Below, piece by piece: positions 32,686-43,125 of a DNA stretch of 64,000 nt. The notes beneath the pieces were generated by a model. It was not told the DNA's origin. It saw only the letters and a program-made list of their open reading frames with translations, and did no database searches. Both the position numbers and the translations under genes were made by a program. The stretch spans positions 248,001 to 312,000 of the forward strand of contig JAWQEG010000509.1 of the NCBI GenBank assembly GCA_033782935.1. Reading direction: 5' to 3'. How positions within the stretch are numbered: position 1 is the first letter of the stretch; each line of letters begins with the position of its first letter. The stretch comes from Petrolisthes cinctipes (Eukaryota > Arthropoda > Malacostraca > Decapoda > Porcellanidae).

Positions 32686-35048
32686 ATGGATTCCACGCGC
32701 CACTTCCAGTCCTTCTCTACAAGCTGTCCTGGACTTTCTCCTTTCGTTGCTGAGTACTCATCTGCATTAATCAAAGCACACAAGCTGAAACTTCGGAAGA
32801 ATTTTATCTGTCAGTACCTTGATGAACAAGTTACACCCCGTTCTATGCTACCGAATAGTTTACTACGTGTTTCCGACAGACCTTTCGAAGATTTTCAACA
32901 AATTATCCTTAAGAAACACATTGAAATCAAGAAAATTGAAACAGGGGAAGCCTTTCACATTTCAAGGCAACATGAGAAGGCATTTCTTCGAGCTATCCCA
33001 GAGGAGTAGAGAAAGCGGCTGGAAGAATACGTCTACTACAAATTAAGATCAGTGCGCCACCAGCTTCATACAAAACTGAAGAGGAGATTTGCCCAGCTCA
33101 TAGAAAATAGTGTTTGGACCAAGGATGCCAATCCTAGTTTCATTGTTAATTTATCCGATCGACAACAGGACCAAGATACAGTAAGTGCTCTAGGATATGG
33201 AATGAGTTTTGCTTCCCAACAGGATATTAGTGGTGTGAATGTAACGAGAGCATTTTGTAACTTGGAAAAATACAGTGACTTGACGAGTGAGGAAGTTAGT
33301 CTGTGTAAAGGAATTGTATATTCTGCTATTTCAAACCAGTCAATTCCAAATTGCCCTAAAAGATTTACCACTGCAATTAAAGCCTTGAAAAATGACAGTG
33401 AAATGCACATTACGAAAGCTGACAAGTCGAATGCAGTAGTTATCATGAAAAAAGATGATTACATACTCAAAATGGAAGATTTATTAAGTGATGATGTAAC
33501 GTACTCGAAGCTTAGAAAGAATCCCATTGAAACGGTGAATTCTCAGTTCAATAAGAAAATGAAAACAGTGTTAAAGGGTAATGATCAACTTATAAAACAG
33601 TTCTCCTCTCGTTCTCCTTCCCTGCCCTACATGTATGGACTCATTAAAACTCACAAGCCCAATAATCCAGCCAGACCTATTATTAGTTCTGTGGGATCCA
33701 TCACCTAAAAATTATCAAAGTGGTAACTTCCTTGCTAAGCCCTTTAGTTGGCACAATTTCGGACTCCAACATAAAAAATAATGTTGACTTAGTAGAAAAA
33801 CTTAACAGTTTACAGGTAACTGGTGCATTTAAGCTTGTGAGTTTTGATGTTAAATCTCTATTTACCAAAGTTCCTGTTGACGACCTTTTGGATTATCTTG
33901 ATGAAATACTTGATAATATCCCTCTCCCTATCACCAAAAATGCTATCCTAAAATTGATTAAGCTATGCATTAAAGACTGCAAATTTGTTTTTCAAGATGA
34001 ATATTTTGAGCAAAAATTTGGTATGGCAATGGGCAATCCACTCTTCCCAGTTTTGAGCAATTTGTACATGGAGTTTTTTGAGAAGAAACTGCTTAATAAC
34101 ATTTTACCCAGTAATGCTGTATGGTACAGGTACGTAGATGAAGTACTTTGCCTCTGGCCATGTACTGAAAATCTAGATAACTTTCTGCCATTGCTTAACA
34201 ACTTAGCCCCTTCCATTAATTTTACCACTGAAATTGAGGAGGATGGAAAATTGTCATTATTGGATTGCCTGATTCACAGGGTAGGCAACACTTTTAAGTT
34301 TAGCATATACAGGAAACCAACCAATGTTTTGTCATATATTCATTTTTACTCTGCACACCACGATAAAGTCAAACTGTCTGTTTTCTCTTCCATGTACTTA
34401 CGTGCTCTACGTGTATGTAGTCCTGAATTCATGAATGAGGAATTTGGATTTATCTCTGACATTGGAACAAAATTAAAATACCCCAAACCATTTTTGGATA
34501 AAGCCTTAAAATTGGCAAGAACATAATTTTATAGGGTTGAACCTCCCCTACCCCGTGACAATAAAAACTTACTGATATTACCCTACAGTGATAAATTTGC
34601 CCAAATCCCTCATCTTCTAAAAACATGGAATGTTAATGTTGCCTTCTGCAATGATAACACAGTCAAGAAAATTTTGATCAAAAATTCACCCAAATCCTCA
34701 TGTGGGTGTATCTACAAAGTACCTTGTAAAGAATGCAATATGTTCTATATAGGACAAACTGGAAAAGACCTTTCAACCAGGGTCAAACAGCATAAATATA
34801 GTGTTAGGACAGGACAAGAATCTAATGCTTTATTCATTCATATGAGAGACAATAATCATTGTATTGACTGGGATAATGCCTCATCAATCATGTCTTGTAA
34901 CTCATCCGTAAATAGAAACATCATAGAGTCAAGTTTGATTAAACACACAGAAAATATTAATATGAACTTAAACAATGGTATGTACAAGTTGGATAGTTTC
35001 ATCATAGACAAGATTGTTAATAAGATAATTCCAACTGCTATTCCTTAA
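32686..35048 (+). pseudogene. PLE2 reverse transcriptase plus GIY-YIG endonuclease, full length, disabled
   Basis: The gene spans about 785 codons. It starts with a PLE N-terminal domain (32686-33705) broken by an in-frame TAG at 33007-33009. A TAA at 33706-33708 and a frameshift follow just after RPIISSVGSIT. The polymerase continues at 33720: motif A FDVKSLFTKVP, motif B GMAMGNPLFPVLSN (Phe replacing Ser) and motif C YVDE instead of YVDD. An in-frame TAA at 34524-34526 precedes the nuclease region, which has CIYKVPC, FYIGQTGKD and RNIIESS and ends at 35048. Loss of the second motif C Asp should abolish polymerisation. Confidence 0.9.
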
Positions 35049-35345
35049 TGATAATCTCAGGTTTAGAGGTCATGTCAGGTTTGATGAGAGTTGGGTCAGG
35101 TAGTTAATCCTTGTATGCACCATATGGGTGTGTATTGCTTTGAACTCGTAGTGGCAACACCTTCAGGCTGCCAGTTAGTTATTAATTGTATCGGTATATA
35201 AGGTGCCTCTCAGCAACCATTCTTCTACACTCTGTATTTCCCCTGAAGATGTGAATACACGAAAGCGCTTGGGACTCCGTGTTTATTTTTCCTTCCTTGT
35301 GGATTTACGCATATTCCTGGATCACGTGCCACCAAGTGATTTATT

Positions 35346-35350
<5 letters not shown>
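35013..35350 (+). repeat. PLE2 right terminal repeat (pseudo-LTR)
   Basis: Direct copy of 32347-32684. It runs into the (AT)n tract at 35350. Confidence 0.9.
35239..35274 (+). ncRNA. Candidate hammerhead ribozyme, PLE2 right terminal repeat
   Basis: Identical in core and stems to 32573-32608 (offset 2,666): UCCC/GGGA stem I, CUGAAGA, GUG/CAC stem II, GAA, AGCGCU. Confidence 0.65.

Positions 35351-35440
<90 letters not shown>
35350..35440. repeat. (AT)n microsatellite between PLE2 and PLE3
   Basis: About 45 AT units between two PLE terminal repeats. Confidence 0.9.
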
Positions 35441-35443
<3 letters not shown>

Positions 35444-35471
35444 AAATAACCACAGGAGAAATAATAGACAG

Positions 35472-35510
35472 AACAGTAAGTACTTTCGTATATTACATCC
35501 TCAGATAGGG
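35472..35510 (-). ncRNA. Candidate hammerhead ribozyme, PLE3 terminal repeat
   Basis: Minus strand core CUGAGGA (35498-35504), stem II GUA/UAC, GAA, AGUACU, U. The variable core position is G here. Stem I is poorly paired in this copy, so it may be inactive. Confidence 0.45.
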
Positions 35511-35608
35511 TGAAATATAAAAGGGTATAGTCGGAGTATATATACACATAGGCCACATGGAGGTGGAGCTAAAAGAGAACTCACCTCACATCACATCACA
35601 TGCCCAGA

Positions 35609-36206
35609 TTAGTCTTGCGGGAATCTCTTAATTACCATATCTGTCAACACTTTATCACACTTAAAATGACCATAACTCAAATTCACATTTCTATCATATG
35701 TATTAGAAATCATACAAGATTCGATCACATTTCTTTCATAAAAACATGTTGCCTTAGCTAAAACTTTAGAGCCAGCCCTATTAATATGGTGATTGTTGAT
35801 AGCTTTATGTTGGAATAATCCACTACTTTGTTGTCCCACCTTGACGCTATACTTATGTTGTGATACTCTAGTTTTTAAATCTTTACCAGACTGTCCTATA
35901 TAAAACTGGTCACAGTCCCTACATGGAATTTTATATATTACACCAGAGTCATTTTCTGGACTATTCTTGATGAGAGTTTTTTGAACTGTATTATCATATT
36001 TAAACACTATTTGTACATTGAGTTTCTTCAGTACCTGAATACAATCAATAAAGTTTTCATGGAATGGAAGGACAAGTATCTTTTGATATGGCTGGCGAGG
36101 TAACCTCTCATCTCTTACGTGATAAAAGCGTTTCTTTGCTGTATTATGACACTGATTAAGAATGTTCACTGGGTATTTTAATTTCTGACCAATTTCTATA
36201 TACCCT
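35609..36206 (-). pseudogene. PLE3 C-terminal part with GIY-YIG endonuclease
   Basis: The frame begins with GQKLKYPVNILNQCHN, the end of the polymerase region, continues with ILVLPFHENF, then VIYKIPC and FYIGQSGKDL of the GIY-YIG domain, ERNVIES with the catalytic Glu, and ends FPQD. About 190 codons are open with no stop. The polymerase domain is absent, so this is a truncated copy. Confidence 0.85.
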
Positions 36207-36229
36207 TTTGACTATACCCTTTTATGTTT

Positions 36230-36271
36230 CACTCTGTCTGAGGATGTAATATACGAAAGTACTTACTGTTC
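36230..36271 (+). ncRNA. Candidate hammerhead ribozyme, inverted PLE3 terminal repeat
   Basis: Core CUGAGGA (36238-36244) plus U, stem II GUA/UAC, GAA (36255-36257), AGUACU (36258-36263), U (36264). Stem I pairs only partly. Confidence 0.5.
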
Positions 36272-36332
36272 TGTCTATTATTTCTCCTGTGGTTATTTTG
36301 CATACACACACCCCACGATGAAGTGATGTTTC

Positions 36333-36337
<5 letters not shown>

Positions 36338-36405
<68 letters not shown>
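36338..36405. repeat. (AT)n microsatellite between PLE3 and BEL/Pao remnant
   Basis: About 33 AT units after TGCATATA. Confidence 0.9.
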
Positions 36406-36407
<2 letters not shown>

Positions 36408-37260
36408 ATTGTCCTTTCAAGGGGGGCAAGAAAGTGAGGGAACTGGATTTGTGTAAAGATAGTTTAGCCATTGTGAGAGCCCTGGGGATGTGTTGGCAAG
36501 TAGAATCTGACACGCTTAAGATATCCGTGAGATTTCGGACAAGACCCCACACGAAAAGAGGAGTACTTTCTACGATAGGTACTATGTATGATCCTCTAGG
36601 TATAGTTTGCCCTTCAATCCTGAGAGGACGAATAATACTACAGGAGCTATGTCGTCAGAAAGTGGGATGGGATGAGGAAATCCCTGAGCACCAGCTAATA
36701 AACTGGGAGTCATGGAAAGCTGGTCTATTAGACCTGTCTAACATTAGACTAGCGAGATGTTTCTCGCCTAAGGAGTTTGGTAATGTAAGATCATGTCAGC
36801 TACATCATTTTGCGGATGAGTCAGAAGTTGGTTATGGCACCGTGACCTACTTAAGTTTTGAAAATGATGAAGGTACAGCAACAATCAAATATCTACCGAC
36901 ACATGGAGCTGTATTTCGCTTCATGTGGAGACATTCTAGGAAGGTCCCCATGTACAGTTGGACACAGCAATTCGTGGTACAGCCAAGGTGGAAAATGCTC
37001 ACATCCTCCCAGTATGAAATTCCTTTGCTACCAAAAAGATTTACCAGAGGCAGAAACTATGATGTGAGAGAGCGACGATAAGCAAATACCAGACAATAAT
37101 AGTCACTGGATACTAGAGAGAGACAAGCATCTTCCACCTGGGCTGTACCACGAAATACTGTGTCCAACTGTACACTGGGGAAGGAGAAGGTTCTGTCTCT
37201 GTTAGAGTTGGAGAAGAGGTTTGGGTGAAGCCTCCTAATGCAAAGTATTACAACTCAGTA
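36406..37260 (+). pseudogene. BEL/Pao LTR-retrotransposon pol remnant
   Basis: The frame reads ELDLCKDSLAIVRALGMCW, then TKRGVLSTIGTMYDPLGIVC, then GWDEEIPEHQL, and SCQLHHFADESEVGYGTVTY, an ordered series typical of the end of the reverse transcriptase and the RNase H region of BEL/Pao elements. The Asp of HHFADES is the first RNase H acid. From about 36890 the sequence frameshifts and decays, with recognisable scraps such as LERDKHLPPGLYHEI near 37110-37160. Protease, integrase and LTRs are absent here. Confidence 0.85.
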
Positions 37261-37309
37261 GGGAAGGGACACAGTGACAGATGTAGCATTACCATAACCT
37301 CACCCTCTA

Positions 37310-38042
37310 TTTATTTATTCATTGTATATCATTGTATTTATTCATTGTATATCATTGTATTTATTCATTGTATATCATTGTATTTATTCATTGTATATCA
37401 TTGTATTTATTCATTGTATATCATTGTATTTATTCATTGTATATCATTGTATTTATTCATTGTATATCATTGTATTTATTCATTGTATATCATTGTATTT
37501 ATTCATTGTATATCATTGTATTTATTCATTGTATTTATTCATTGTATATCATTGTATTTATTCATTGTATATCATTGTATTTATTCATTGTATATCATTG
37601 TATTTATTCATTGTATATCATTGTATTTATTCATTGTATATCATTGTATTTATTCATTGTATATCATTGTATTTATTCATTGTATATCATTATATTTATT
37701 CATTGTATATCATTGTATTTATTCATTGTATATTATTGTATTTATTCATTGTATATCATTGTATTTATTCATTGTATTTATTCATTGTATTTATTCATTG
37801 TATTTATTCATTGTATATCATTGTATTTATTCATTGTATATCATTGTATTTATTCATTGTATTTATTCATTGTATATCATTGTATTTATTCATTGTATAT
37901 CATTGTATTTATTCATTGTATATCATTGTATTTATGCACTGTATATCATTGTATTTATTCATTGTATATCATTGTATTTATTCATTGTATATCATTGTAT
38001 TTATTCATTGTATATCATTGTATTTATGCACTGTATATCAAG
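37310..38042 (+). repeat. 23-bp minisatellite, about 30 units
   Basis: The unit is TTTATTCATTGTATATCATT plus GTA, with occasional 13-bp short units (TTTATTCATTGTA). Because 23 is not a multiple of three, all three forward frames stay open and show the same cyclic Tyr/Ile/His/Cys/Ser-rich text. This is not coding. Very few substitutions are present, indicating recent expansion. Confidence 0.95.
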
Positions 38043-38059
38043 GTGTATAGTATAATTTA

Positions 38060-38291
38060 TATAATTTCTAACCATGTGTTATTTTCAGATAGATTGGTGT
38101 GGTTGGATGAGGATGAAGGAAGACCATCCTAGCCAGAAACGAGGGAGAAAAGAAAAGAGAAGAGAGACAACAAACACCAAGATAACAGAAAGAAAGAAGG
38201 CACAGTAAGCATATACAACAACATCTGTGTGTGTGTGTGTGGTACGGGTAAGACGACTCTGTTGTTTGTCTATGGAGCCATGGTATTGGTA
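38060..38291 (+). repeat. Block beta, inverted duplicate of 50655-50880
   Basis: The sequence from the CCATGTGTTATTTTCAGATAG region through a GA-rich tract and a GT microsatellite to TGGAGCCATGGTATTGGTAC recurs in inverse at 50655-50880. It leads into the MITE at 38292. Confidence 0.8.
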
Positions 38292-38384
38292 CAGCCACAA
38301 TCAAATATCCACCCACACTCTCCTTCCATCGTGGTAAATATCTTGGTAATAAAGAACAACACATGTATGATTTTGAAGCCCCTC

Positions 38385-38426
<42 letters not shown>

Positions 38427-38502
38427 TCCACCGACCCTTCCTTCCATCGTAGTAAATATCTTGATAATAAAGAACAAAACGTGTATGATTTTGCAGCACC
38501 TC

Positions 38503-38547
<45 letters not shown>

Positions 38548-38741
38548 TCCACCAACACTTTCCTTCCATCGTAGTAAATATCTTGGTAATGAAGAACAAT
38601 ACGTGTATGATTTTGCAGCAGCTCTTAACAATAATTGAGGGGATTGAGTTGACGTAAGGTGTTGTATGATTATATTTTGATATGATACTGATTATTTTGC
38701 ACAATCGAAGGAAAGTGTCGGTGGTTATCTGATTGTGGCTG
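38292..38741. mobile_element. TA-flanked MITE, family M1 (expanded copy)
   Basis: Ends read CAGCCACAATCAAATATCCA and its near inverse, each bordered by TA, as in Tc1/mariner-derived MITEs. The left arm is present three times in tandem, each separated by an (AAT)n tract. The right arm occurs once. Related copies lie near 39.5, 40.2, 45.0, 50.4, 54.3 and 61.3 kb. Confidence 0.85.
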
Positions 38742-38748
38742 TACAGTA

Positions 38749-39042
38749 TTAGCTATTGTGATGTACGGTAATACAACTTTAATACAGAGATGACAGATAT
38801 AGTTCTTATATGGTAAATTACGTATGATGTTATTTCCACCTATGTATGTATGTATTAGCTATAGTGATGTACGGTAATACAACTTTAATATAGAGATGAC
38901 AGATATAGTTCTCATATGGTAAATTACGTATGATGTTATTTCCACCTGTGTATGTATGTATTAGCTATAGTGATGTTGTAATACAATTTTAATACAGAGA
39001 TGACGGGTATAGTTCTCATATGGTAAATTACATATGTTGTTG
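38749..39042 (+). repeat. 106-bp tandem repeat, about 2.8 copies
   Basis: The string TTAGCTAT recurs at 38749, 38855 and 38961. Units contain TAATACAACTTTAATA and GGTAAATTAC. Nothing coding. Confidence 0.9.
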
Positions 39043-39241
39043 GAATAAAAACTGGTTCAAGATGAGATGGACGTGAATTTATGCTGCCAACTGTACATAC
39101 CTATACAATGTGTGGTGTATTGTGTGTGAAGGGAGTCATTGTATTGTTACCAAAACAAAGTCAACACCAACAATATTTTTTTTATTGATTTACCGTATTT
39201 CTTTTTTTTTTTTCTTTCTCTCTTTCATACGGCCCCTAATC

Positions 39242-39403
39242 TTAAGGGGGAAGTTCAGTGTTGGCAAATCTGGAACCACTGATTCCTCCAAACTATTCCA
39301 AGCAACAGGATACCATTATTTTTCTTCATTTTGGGTCTGTTTCCTGGCATACTTTGAAGGAATCATGGCCTTCCAATGTAACAAAAGTGAATTACCACCT
39401 TAA
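39242..39403 (+). mobile_element. TTAA-flanked 154-bp repeat, family T2
   Basis: The element body is 39246-39399, with TTAA on both sides. Ends are GGGGGAAGTTC and, inverted, GGTGGTAATTC, which match in 8 of 11 positions. Another well-preserved copy with TTAA on both sides is at 53393-53553. Diverged copies lie at about 39910-40075, 57146-57255 and 61018-61195. Confidence 0.7.
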
Positions 39404-39477
39404 AAGCCAGAACTTACAACTGTATTTTGAAGGAAAGACAAAGAAATCATGTACTTGGGAGTAATGGTGACTTAAAA

Positions 39478-39786
39478 CAACCACAAGCAAATATCCTACA
39501 ACACTTTCCTTCCATCATGGAAATAAATCAGTATCATATCAAAATATAACCATACAACAACACCTTATGTCAACTCAACCCCTTCAATGATTATTAATAT
39601 TATTATTATTATTATTATAAGGTGTTGTAAAATATAATCATACAACAACACCTTACGTCAACTCAACCCCCTCAATTATATTATCATTATTATGAGGTGT
39701 TGCAAAATCATACACGTGTTGTTCTTTATTACCTAGATATTTATTACCATGAAAAGAAAGTGTTGGTGGATATTTGATTGTGGCTG
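39478..39786. mobile_element. MITE family M1, second copy
   Basis: The left end is diverged (CAACCACAAGCAAATATCCT), the right end is typical and followed by TA. The centre holds two nested copies of the TACAACAACACCTTA segment separated by (ATT)n. Confidence 0.75.
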
Positions 39787-40075
39787 TACAATTGACCACA
39801 AGTATTCATTCATACAAGCTCTTGGTTTCAAGATATCATAACAAACACAGATAATGTAAGACAATAATAAAACTACAACCCAACTTTATACTGAAGTGAA
39901 TTGTATCCTTATAGGGAAAGTTCAGTGTTGGTAAATCTGGAGCAACTGAATCCTCCAAACTATTCCAGGCAAGCAACAACAGAACACCATTATTTTTGTT
40001 CATCTGGTGCTGTTTCCTGGCATACTTGGAGGAATCAAGGCACTCCAATGGAACCAAAGTGAATTACCCTTTTAA
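39787..40075 (+). repeat. Block e, inverted duplicate of 61030-61297, including a T2 copy
   Basis: From TGACCACAAGTATTCATTCA through the text on to the T2-like sequence ending near 40075, the stretch is found in inverted orientation at 61030-61297. Confidence 0.75.
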
Positions 40076-40198
40076 TACTGTAGAATAATCTATGCTGTTT
40101 ATAGAATAGTTTGAAGGAATCATTTACTCCAGATTTACAACCCTACACTGTACTACCCTCTTTAAATAATCTTAAATAATCCTCGTTAAGTAACTGTA

Positions 40199-40291
40199 CA
40201 GCCACAATCAAATATCCACCAACACTTTCCTTCCATGGTAGTAATTATCTTGGTCATAAAGTACAACACATGTATGATTTTGCAACACCTC

Positions 40292-40332
<41 letters not shown>

Positions 40333-40520
40333 TGAGGGGGTTGAGGTGTTGTAAGGTGTTATTGTATGATTATATCTTGCAGCACCTCATAATAATAATA
40401 ATAATAATAATAATTGAGGGGATTGAGTTGACATAAGGTGTTGTATGATTATATTTTGATATGATACTGGTTTATTTGCACGATGGAAGGAAAGTGTTGG
40501 AGGATATTTTATGGTGGCTG
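40199..40520. mobile_element. MITE family M1, third copy
   Basis: Both ends are typical and bordered by TA (40197-40198 and 40521-40522). The middle contains two (AAT)n tracts and two copies of the AATTGAGGGG(G/A)TTGA segment. Confidence 0.85.
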
Positions 40521-40559
40521 TACAAGAATAAGATTGGCTCCACATATGATAATTATTCT

Positions 40560-40901
40560 CTATCTGGATACAACACAAATTTGAGAGAAAAAAAATTTGT
40601 TGAGAAACTGGCCAAAAAAAAAAAAAAATTAATACATAAATAATGATAATAATGAATAATATACTAGAAAATTAAAATATTTCAAATTTAAAAACTATGA
40701 ATACAATACAAATTAGAGAAAAAAAAAGTGTTGAGAAACTGGCAAAAAATAAATAAATAAATAATAATAATGATGAATAATCTACTAGTGCTGTAAAACA
40801 ATTAAAAAAATATCTTTAAATGTAAAAACTATGAATACAAGACAAATTAGAGAGAAAAAAAAAGTATTGAGAAACTGGCAAAAAAAAAAAAAAAAAAAAA
40901 A

Positions 40902-40936
<35 letters not shown>

Positions 40937-40985
40937 ATAATCTACAATAAAAATATCTTCAAATTAAAAAAAACTATGAATAAAA
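40560..40985 (+). repeat. Degenerate tandem repeat of about 110-140 bp
   Basis: Four units each contain AACTATGAATACAA, AAATTAGAGA(G)AAAAAA and GTTGAGAAACTGGC(C)AAAA, with A runs and AAT tracts of varied length. It is AT-rich and non-coding. Confidence 0.8.
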
Positions 40986-41159
40986 TGCCAAGGGAATCAA
41001 TGCTCATACAAATTAATACATAATACATAAAGCAGGGAGAATTTATATTGATGGAATAAACACTGTTGAAAAAGTGACAAATAGAAAAAATATAAAAATA
41101 TAAAAGAGAATTATTTACAGTGTCTTTTAATTAATGAAGAAGATAAGGGAATAAATAAT

Positions 41160-41192
41160 AATGAAAATAATAATAATAATAATAATAATGAA

Positions 41193-41233
<41 letters not shown>

Positions 41234-41234
41234 A

Positions 41235-41266
<32 letters not shown>

Positions 41267-41300
41267 AAAAAATAATAATAATAATAATAATAATAATAAA
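41160..41300. repeat. (AAT)n microsatellite with GAAAAT interruptions
   Basis: Four AAT blocks separated by GAAA-type interruptions. Confidence 0.9.
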
Positions 41301-41381
41301 GTTGTATTACCTGTATAAGAAGTGAGTTTTATTTTCATGACAAATCAACATATTTTTTATTATTTTTCCTCTGATATTTCA

Positions 41382-41510
<129 letters not shown>

Positions 41511-41634
41511 AAAAAATTACTATATATTTTTTTCGTTAGAGAGAGACCACCAATTTTTTTTTTTTTTTTTTTTTTACATACTGTGAGTGAATTAATTGCA
41601 CTCCAAAATATCAAAAGCATACTACAGTAATCCC

Positions 41635-41866
41635 TTAAGGGGGTGCGGGAATAGGGGGTCGGGGGGGTTTTATGGGGTGCTGGAGTAGGGGGACAGGCTT
41701 GGGGGAGGGTTAGGGGGGTTCGGGAATATGGGACAGGCTTTCTACCCACCCCAAGCCTGTCCCCCTACTCCCGCACCCCCCAAAAACCCCCCAAGCCTGT
41801 CTCCTACTCCCGCACCCCCATAACCCCCCCCCCCAAGCCCGTCCCCTTATTCCCGCACCCCCTTAA
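41635..41866. mobile_element. G-run palindromic repeat family T1, copy 1, TTAA on both sides
   Basis: The body is 41639-41862. The left half repeats units of the type GGGTGCGGGAATAGGGGACA followed by GGCTTGGGGGG; the right half is the inverse. At the hinge lies CAGGCTTTCTACCCACCCCA, asymmetric and conserved among copies, so it gives each copy an orientation. TTAA borders both ends. Confidence 0.85.
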
Positions 41867-41930
41867 GGAACCCTGTGTGTGATGTAGTCAGAAAATTGGA
41901 GTAAATGAGTCCTTCAAATATTGCCATGAA

Positions 41931-42017
41931 ACACACACACACATACACACAAACATACATACATACACACACAGACACACATACATACATACACCCACAC
42001 ACACACTCACACACACA

Positions 42018-42064
<47 letters not shown>

Positions 42065-42080
42065 AAACACATACACACAC
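41931..42080. repeat. (CA)n microsatellite with CATA and CAGA variants
   Basis: An almost pure CA tract. Chance frames through it encode Thr-His repeats and are not genes. Confidence 0.95.
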
Positions 42081-42221
42081 CTATATGGAAGGAGCTTGTT
42101 TGTTTCGTGGCATGGTCAGGAGGAATCAGAAGCCTCCAAACACACACTCACACACACACAGACACCTATATGGAAGGAGCTTGTTTGTTTCGTGGCATGG
42201 TCAGGAGGAATCAGAAGCCTC

Positions 42222-42260
<39 letters not shown>

Positions 42261-42316
42261 CTATATGGAAGGAGCTTGTTTGTTTCGTGGCATGGTCAGG
42301 AGGAATCAGAAGCCTC

Positions 42317-42350
<34 letters not shown>

Positions 42351-42378
42351 GAAGGAGCTTGTTTGTTTCGTCTGTCTA
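42081..42378 (+). repeat. Block a: tandem units of CTATATGGAAGGAGCTTGTT plus (CA)n
   Basis: Four units, each about 60 bp of fixed sequence (with GGCATGGTCAGGAGGAATCA) followed by a CA run. Inverted counterpart at 60785-61016. The fixed sequence resembles part of the T2 repeat (GGCATACTTTGGAGGAATCA), so the array may have grown out of a T2 fragment. Confidence 0.85.
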
Positions 42379-42444
42379 CAAGTTACGTGTGTGTGTGTGT
42401 GTGTGACTGTGTGTGTGTGTGTCTGTGTCTGTGTGTGTGTGTGT

Positions 42445-43125
42445 GTTCTTACCTATTTGTATCTTTACCGGATTGAGTCAAGCTCGTAAGTAATGTCCCG
42501 TATATTAAATAAAATCCTATTATCATATTTTTCTTTAATTAAAGTTATTATGCATGGTTTTGACACACACCATTTCTTCTTATGGATGGTAATTTGTTCC
42601 ATGTGTGTGTGTGTGTGTTGTGAAAGGCGGCAGGCATACTAAGAAAAAATACCTCACTCTCTTTCTCTCTGTCTTTGGAATAACATCGTGTAATTTCCGT
42701 AGACTTAAATTCATCTTTATCACGTTCCATTCACTCACACACCACAACCAAAAATATGGGTTTTGGAATAGGTAAAAAATGTTGTCGAATCTCACATTTG
42801 ACCTATGGGTGTGGAAGAATAGGTCATATGGGTAGGGGTTTCCAGAAGGGGGGGCTAAATTTTCTCCGTTTTCCTCTACGATGCACCGTTTTTTAGTTAT
42901 GGCCACTTTTTGGAAAAAAATATTTAACCGATTTTTGACCATGAAGATCTATATGGATTTGGATGAAATTTGGTATGGAAGTACAGTTGGTAAATTGGGC
43001 GAGATGGATTTTTTATTTTTTCTCTACGACCCTCTGTTCAAAAGTTATGTCAATTTTCGTGTCTCAAAAAACGGACCAAATTATGACAATGATAAAAATA
43101 ATGTTCAGTGATTAATTAATGTTTG
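42445..43125 (-). repeat. Block b, inverted duplicate of 59792-60460
   Basis: About 670 bp are shared with 59792-60460 in reverse orientation. Long chance frames occur in both copies and share text such as CIVEENGE and LSLRKLHDVIP, but frame breaks differ between them. No known domain is recognised. It could be the end of an unrecognised transposon gene. Confidence 0.75.

Larger units (their letters stand above)
32347..35350 (+). mobile_element. Penelope-like element PLE2, full length with direct terminal repeats
   Basis: Two direct repeats of 338 bp (32347-32684 and 35013-35350) enclose the coding region 32686-35048. The repeats are in exact register (offset 2,666) and nearly identical. This pseudo-LTR arrangement plus the inverted partial copy at 31389-32346 is the classic PLE layout. 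The gene carries several lesions. Confidence 0.9.
35441..36305 (-). mobile_element. Penelope-like element PLE3, severely 5'-truncated, with inverted repeat fragment
   Basis: On the minus strand the nuclease part (36200-35609) is followed by the terminal repeat down to 35441. A plus-strand fragment of the same terminal repeat lies at about 36203-36305. The element is related to PLE1 but clearly distinct. Confidence 0.85.

Noticed and set aside
37225..38132. Three overlapping frames of 242-276 codons as genes
   Set aside because: They are the three frames of a 23-bp minisatellite.
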